A stretch of 24,185 bases of DNA from Cercozoa sp. M6MM. Its lineage: Eukaryota > Endomyxa: Ascetosporea. Positions within the stretch are counted from its first letter, which is position 1. Each line of letters begins with the position of its first letter. The notes beneath the pieces are model-generated. The model worked only from the letters and a program-made list of their open reading frames with translations. It did not search any database and had not been told where the DNA came from. Below, one piece after another: positions 19,327 through 24,185 of the stretch. The stretch lies in NCBI GenBank assembly GCA_040357565.1, contig JBDODJ010000159.1; one strand, written 5' to 3'. The translations under genes and the position numbers were made by a program.

Positions 19327-20529
19327 TCAAAAGTCGTCGTCGAGTCGGCGTCGCTGCGCGTGATGTCGCTGCTCGCCGCCATGCTGCTGCGACTGCTGCG
19401 GCGAGGCGTCAAAGCCAAAGTCTTCCATCTCGACCTCGTGCTGAACACGCGCTCATGCATAATGGGTATAACAACAATGGATAGGGTGTAGTAACAATAA
19501 CATTAAAAACAAACGGAAGCAACAGTACCGGACTGCCCGAGTTGAGGTTCTCATAGTCGTAGTTAAAGTCGAGTCCGTCAGTCTGCTGACCGGCAGAGGA
19601 GGACTTGTGACCGCGCATACGAGCGGCCACCAAGGCGAGACGACGACGCGCCGACTGCGACATTGCGTTCCACTTCTTCGAGAAGCCTGAAGACAAGGGA
19701 GTCAGGGAGTAAAGGTGGGTTGGGGGAGGCGTAAAGCACACCGCCATCAGACGCAGTGCTTTGTCGAGTAACCTGAGGAGCAGGTTCGTCACTTTCGAAT
19801 CGATCTGGTCTTCTGTGCTGTTGCTGCGGAGGTTGTTGCTCTTGCTGTTGCTGTTGCGGTGGTTGCCGTTGTCGCTGAGGTGCCTGCAAAGCACCCCGCA
19901 GAAGCTGCGGCCGACTCTGCAGCTGCCGCATGAACAACTGGTCCTGCAGCATGCGCGCCAGTTCAGCATCGGCCGCCAGTTGGTCCTCCTAGGATCCACA
20001 AGCAACATAATGCTGTACACAGATGCTTTCACACGCCAACGCACCATTTGACCCGGCAAACGCAAGAAACTTGAAGGCAAAGGGTCCCACAGGTTGCGTC
20101 TACACACGCTTATTGTTGCTTTCAGCTTTCACTCTATTTTGTTCAGTTGGAGCATATTGTTTGGATACGGTTCGGACGTCTTGCATTCGTGCTCATCCTG
20201 CAACTGTTGTTGTTGCCGCTGTTGTTGTTGTCCCTGTTGTTGCTGCTGCTGCTGCTGATTTGGAGCACTCATTGCCAGCAAAGACTCCACGGTTGTCTCC
20301 ATCTGATTGCCGTTGCTTTCGAGCACCATTTGGATCACACTAGGGTCCATCTGCAGCCCATGTAACCCAACCTTTTCGCATAAAAGAAAGCCTTCCAGGG
20401 CTCTGGTACCTCAGAGAACATCGCCGACAGAGTGGCCAACGCCTCTGTCTGCAAGCAACGTGTCATACCATAACAAATGTAGAAACAAGGACACTGGAGA
20501 ACAGTTACTTTTGAAATGTAGTTCGGCAT
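19327..20529 (-). CDS. CUE-domain protein, CUEDC1-like
   Basis: CUE domains bind ubiquitin. Seven exons join in frame: 20509-20529, 20410-20448, 20169-20350, 20045-20099, 19742-19988, 19529-19686 and 19327-19434, giving 269 residues. The CUE domain fills residues about 8-48 (AMFSEMDPSVIQMVL, then ETTVESLLAMS), with the Met-Phe and Leu-Leu positions kept. A Gln-rich run follows. Then come three pieces I associate with CUEDC1-type proteins: DPLPSSFLRLPG, ADAELARMLQDQLFMRQLQ, and a basic helix KKWNAMSQSARRRLALVAAR. A second Gln-rich stretch lies between them, and the acidic end reads RRRLDDDF. Its place in ubiquitin signalling or trafficking is unknown. It converges with coiled-coil gene B, 69 bp apart, and diverges from Rpn6. 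Confidence 0.85.
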
Positions 20530-21046
20530 TTTCTGCTGCTTTCCAGAATTCGTTGCTCTATGGCACCAATTTCTCTCTAACAGGCGCTGCTGGTATTTCT
20601 ACCCCCTGTTCTAGCACTCACACGCGTCAACACTCTTGTTCGGCGCCGATCAGCAATGCTGGCTGCTGAGCAAAAGTTGAGCCAAAGTAAAACGCAAGTA
20701 ATACTTGTAACGTAAGATTTAATCTGATTTTATTGATGCTTATCCACTAGACAAGTCTACAGATACACCGTCTGTCGATCGTAAAGCCCAAACCCAGCTT
20801 GCTGTTGTGTCGGAGCGGAATTCTAAAAAATAAATGAAACACTTTTGTTGATCCACAGCGAACTAAGTGCGCTTCCAAGCAGTGCAGTCAGCAACATAGT
20901 CAAACGGCAGTCTGTTACAGTAGCTACTGGCGTCAACAGTGGTATGTTTTGCACTTTTCCTAGCAATCTGTGGTGGCTCTCTTTTTTGTTTGTAGCTGCA
21001 GTTTTTTGTTTTTTCAATGTGCGCAACTTGGCAGCAGAGCGACAGA
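20530..21046. promoter_or_regulatory. Divergent promoter region, CUE protein / Rpn6
   Basis: These 517 bp lie between divergent starts and contain no supported gene. The part from about 20940 to 21045 is T-rich (TTTTTTGTTTGTAG and similar) and ends in GCAG runs, so it could hold a 5' UTR intron of Rpn6. No regulatory element is confidently named. Confidence 0.45.
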
Positions 21047-22927
21047 ATGGCCGACGTGCGCACGAGAAAGCGTGAAGCACAGGAAGAAGCCGAGTTCGGC
21101 GAGGCATTTCGAGCGGTACGAGTGAGCTTTTCTCGTTTTCCTTTGTGAAGCTTTGGTCTGCAAGCTGCGCTTTGAAGGGCTTTGCTCAGCGTTGCTTAGT
21201 GAAAACTTTGCTTAGTGAAAACTTTGCTTGCTTGGTGAAAGCTTTGTTGGTGAAAGCTTTGCTCGGTGAAAGTGTTGGAGTGAATGAGCGAGAGTGGTGT
21301 GCCCCAGGCGGCGGCATTGGCGAGAGATGAGACGAAGAACGAAGAGGCGATCGCAGCGTTTCTTGCCATCGTGGATGACGAGTCGCAGGAGGTGCGCGCA
21401 CGCGAGAGTGCCGTGTACCGCATCGTGCAGATCGTGGTGTTGCGAGAGCGCGACATGGCGCGTGTGTGCGCACTGATGGAGCGACTGGAGCGCTTCCTGG
21501 CAGGCATCGCCAAGGCTCGCACGGCCAAGATCGTGCGCAAGACTCTGGACGCGGCGCGCGAGCTGTGTCTGACGGCGGCGGACAACACGGTGGTAAGCGA
21601 GGGCGGCGAGGCAGCCCTGGCACAGTTGCGTGGCCTCGTGGAGCACTGGCTGGCATGGGCCAAGCGGCAGGAGCGGCGTTTCTTGCAGCGTTTCTTGGAG
21701 GCGCGTCTGGCACAGTTGCAGCTGGCGCAGGGCCAGTTCCGGCCGTGTCTGCGACTCTCGCAGCGACTGGCACGAGAGGTCAAGAAGATGGACGACAAGC
21801 TCCTGCTGGTCGAGGTGCTGCTCACCGAGTCGCGCGCACACCAGCGCCTGCTGAACCTCCCGGTGGCCAAGGCCACTCTGACGGCGGCACGTGCCACGTC
21901 GCACTCGGTGCATTGTCCGCCCGAACTGCAGTGTCAGATCGACCTGCACGCCGGCATCCTGTGTGCCGAGCAGCGCGACTACAAGACCGCCTTCTCCTAC
22001 TTCTTTGAGGCCTTCGAAGTACTCGACAACGAGGGACGCAAGGCCGATGCCCTGCTTGCCTTGAAATACATGCTGCTCACCAAGATGCTTGCCGCTGACA
22101 AGGCTCTCGATGAGGTCGACGCACTTCTCGGCGGCAAACATGCGCTGCACTACCGCGGGTACTTCATCCTCCCTCCACCTCACCCTTTACCTTTACCCTC
22201 TACCCTTTACCCCTGCTCTTTACCCTCTACCCCTACTCTTTACCCTCTACCCCTACCCCTACCGTTTACCCCTACCCCTACTTTTTACCCTCTACCCCTA
22301 CCCTCTACACCTACCCCTACCCTCTACACCTACCCCTANNNNNNNNNNCCCCTACCCTCTACACCTACCCCTACCCTCTACACCTACCCCTACCCCTACC
22401 TTTTCCCCCCCCCCCCCCGTAGACCGGACCTGGAGGCGATGCGAGCCATTGCCGAAGCCTACAAACAGCGAAACCTGCGACTGTTCAAAGAAGCACTGAC
22501 GCAACATGGCGAGTATTTGCACGGCGTCGCTGTTCTCGATGTAAGTATTCTCCTACTTACTCGATCCCTCCCTTTACCCCTCTGTTTTCGCCCCCCCCCC
22601 CCCCAGCGCCACCTGGGCCGCCTGCACGACACGCTGCTGGAGCAGAACTTGCAGCGCGTGCTGCTGCCCTACAAGCGCGTGCAGATCGCGCACGTGGCCG
22701 ATGTGCTGCTGGACGGCATCATGCCGCGCGAGCGCGTGGAAGCCAAGCTGCGCGAGATGATCCTCGATGACAAACTCAGTGGCATCCTCGACCAGGGCGC
22801 CGGCGACCTCCTGCTCTTTGACGAGCACGACAAGGACGCGCTCTACGAGAACTCCATCACCGCCGTCGACAACCTCGGCAAGGTCGTCGAGAAGCTCTAC
22901 GAGAAGGCCAAGCTCATCACCACCTAA
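21047..22927 (+). CDS. PSMD11: 26S proteasome lid subunit Rpn6
   Basis: Rpn6 is the PCI-domain lid subunit that clamps the 19S lid to the ATPase base and the 20S core. Exons are 21047-21115, 21308-22158, 22423-22540 and 22607-22927, giving 452 residues (human 422). The first exon reads EEAEFGEAFRA and joins in phase to AAALARDETKNEEAIAAFL, which aligns with the start of human PSMD11. A shorter form could start at the ATG at 21284. Family signatures are REVKKMDDKLLLVEV, YFFEAFEVLDNE, LLALKYMLLTKM, LHDTLLEQNLQRV and DKLSGILDQGAGDLLLFDE, ending with the C-terminal helix KVVEKLYEKAKL. The PCI winged helix is intact. Intron 1 holds a GTGAAAGCTTTGCTT-type repeat. Intron 2 is a CCCTA/CCCTCTA array with a 10-N gap. 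Introns 2 and 3 both end in poly-C next to the acceptor. Confidence 0.96.
21192..21271. repeat. Tandem repeat in Rpn6 intron 1
   Basis: Two perfect 16-bp units (TTGCTTAGTGAAAACT at 21192 and 21208) are followed by three looser copies carrying GGTGAAAGCT. The array lies inside the 192-nt intron between the first two exons. Confidence 0.85.
22180..22418. repeat. CCCTA / CCCTCTA / CACCTA array with assembly gap and poly-C
   Basis: The second Rpn6 intron (22159-22422, 264 nt) is nearly all CCCCTA, CCCTCTA and CACCTA units, interrupted by ten N (22339-22348), and ends with 14 C before GTAG. The N run is probably an unresolved repeat length. The units resemble, but are not, a regular telomeric repeat. 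Confidence 0.95.
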
Positions 22928-23257
22928 TCGCCCCACCTTGCTAGTTCCTACACTCCAAGCGGCGGGACGGGGACACACGCGAGACATTAATTTGCTTTTT
23001 TTATTCTAAAAACACGACAGACTTGAGCCTTCCCATCCAGTCTCTTTGTACCGCGCATCGCATTAAAATGACCCCGATGTGCTGTGAATGCACTGTTGCT
23101 TTTACAGTTTAGATTACGTTACAAAAAAACTAAAACGATATGCCGTCTCGCCCGAGCACGTGCCGCGTCCAGTCAGTCAGTGGAGTTACGGGTCGGTGGG
23201 GACTGCATTTCATTTGGAGGAAGTTGTGGGAGTTCAGCTAGAACTGGCTTCAGCCAA
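22928..23257. other. Convergent 3' region, Rpn6 / eight-cysteine microprotein
   Basis: No gene is seen. The minus strand near 22998-23004 reads AATAAAAAAA, a possible polyadenylation signal for the minus-strand microprotein; that would extend its 3' UTR to near the Rpn6 stop. Confidence 0.5.
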
Positions 23258-23612
23258 TTAGCGGTAATTCTTGCCGCACTTGCCGCAGGCGGCAGCGTTG
23301 CCCGAGCGCGTCGGAGTGCCTGCAGCAAACACAACACCATAGGGTTTTGGTGCCTCGCATCATGATGGAATTGAAAAAGGGAAATTGAAAGGGAATCTAA
23401 AGGGGTTGCAATTGCGGCGGTACCGTCGGCAGAGTTGCGCTTGCAGGCCTTGCACATCGAGGTGCCGCACGACTTGCAGCTAATCTTGTCCGAGGTACCT
23501 GCGAGCACACAGGCGGCAACAATGGACCATGCATGACAACAAAACCGCATCACACACAGCACCCCCGCCCGCATCGGGTATCCGTACCACAGCCAGACGA
23601 GTGACGGCACAT
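23258..23612 (-). CDS. 53-residue eight-cysteine (CxxC) microprotein
   Basis: Three exons, 23588-23612, 23424-23498 and 23258-23319, join in frame. Both introns (89 and 104 nt) have GTACGG/GTACCG donors and GCAG acceptors, and both fall after the first base of a Gly codon. The product begins MCRHSSGCGTSDKISCKSC and has cysteines at 2, 8, 16, 19, 24, 27, 45 and 48. C16-C19, C24-C27 and C45-C48 are CxxC pairs, and H4 lies between C2 and C8. Gly-Thr recurs at 9-10, 20-21 and 34-35, in the first and last of these right at an intron. It ends ACGKCGKNYR. Three or four zinc-knuckle-like half sites suggest a small zinc protein (inference). An in-frame TGA lies upstream of the ATG, so the short start is real for this exon. 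I know no family. Gene finders would easily miss it. Confidence 0.65.
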
Positions 23613-24185
23613 GTTTCTTGAGAGGTTGGTAGGGTGGGGTCAAAAGACGAAAACAAAACGTTGTGTATGTTGCGTTTCGGTGCTGCGAGGAGCGAGCGTG
23701 AGCAGCGCACGTCGAAACGCGTGCGCTCGTGGGTGCTTCGAGGGCACTCCCGATACGATCGTCGCTGGACCGATCTTCGGTGCGGTTGTCGGCGAGGAGA
23801 GGCGCTATATCTCCAACACGGGCTTATGGGCCGTGCACGTTAACCCTCAGCAAACCCAACTCATCGCCGCCCGGCCGGGGCGGGGTCGGGGCAATGCAGA
23901 TTTATCACGGTCCGGGTCATAGCCTGAGTTGATTAAAGCTTTAGAAATCACACAGTACACTAGTTGGTGGCTAAACAACCTGTTACACCAAACAGCACTA
24001 AAATGAAACAAGCACGTCGAGTGCAGTCGAATCCGACCGGATTTGTTGCGATCCTCCTCTGCTCCGGCCGGAGGAGTCTTTCGTCTTGCCGGAGCACAAG
24101 GACCAGCGCAGTGCATTATTCGAGCATTCCGTTGTCGGAAATCAGCACAACGCGGTCCGTTCTAACCAGACAGAACGATCGGGTG
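23613..24185. other. Right-edge stretch, nothing assigned
   Basis: The first part must contain the promoter of the minus-strand microprotein. The remainder has GC-rich patches (a run of GGGGCGGGG near 23877-23887 and the palindrome CTCCGGCCGGAG near 24062-24073). Open frames here have no recognisable domain and no splice partner, so I call no gene. A neighbouring gene may begin beyond the edge. Confidence 0.4.

Noticed and set aside
22180-22418. Interstitial telomere or chromosome end
   Set aside because: Units are irregular (CCCCTA, CCCTCTA, CACCTA), lie wholly inside an intron of a conserved gene, and unique coding sequence resumes on both sides.
24050-24100. CTCCGGCCGGAG palindrome as a terminator hairpin or attachment site
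   Set aside because: It is a single short palindrome without a T run or a partner copy, in eukaryotic DNA with no adjacent gene end.

Overview
This is nuclear DNA from a eukaryote. Almost every protein-coding stretch is cut into short exons by GT-AG introns, mostly 50-80 nt and a few 90-264 nt. Splice joins were derived by hand from frame and family conservation, with no transcript evidence. The gene set (EXO1, RNA polymerase subunit AC19, proteasome Rpn6, eIF2-beta, an RlmN-type radical-SAM enzyme) and the very compact layout suggest a free-living or parasitic protist. A lineage with an organelle that uses RlmN, such as a SAR-group protist, would fit, but I cannot fix the taxon.

Layout, left to right: the 3' end of an unidentified Lys/Ala-rich gene (+, to about 860); an empty 0.67 kb; a 73-residue tail-anchored Cys-rich microprotein (-); an RlmN-like rRNA methyltransferase (-, 10 exons); eIF2-beta (+, 6 exons); a 4.2 kb multi-exon gene for a secreted-start, multi-pass membrane protein (-); AC19/RPAC2 with an unusual acidic tail (+, 5 exons); EXO1 (-, about 17 exons, 805 residues, all catalytic acids present); a tail-anchored thioredoxin (+, 4 exons); two head-to-head coiled-coil genes (- then +); a CUEDC1-like CUE protein (-, 7 exons); proteasome Rpn6 (+, 4 exons, with a 10-N assembly gap in an intron); a 53-residue eight-cysteine microprotein (-, 3 exons); and about 570 unassigned bases at the right edge.

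Genes mostly alternate strand, so the gaps are short shared divergent promoters (about 220-520 bp) or tight convergent 3' ends (70-330 bp). The genes do not form one pathway. They are housekeeping functions (translation initiation, rRNA modification, Pol I/III transcription, mismatch and resection repair, protein turnover) mixed with unrecognised membrane and coiled-coil proteins. The most interesting items are the EXO1 tail with two SUMO-binding-like motifs and a terminal PCNA-binding box, the two multi-exon microproteins (one in frame behind the RlmN stop), the head-to-head coiled-coil pair sharing an acidic motif, a three-copy GTTTAAACTAC array with exact 25-bp period, and intron-borne C-rich telomere-like or homopolymer tracts placed just before 3' splice sites.
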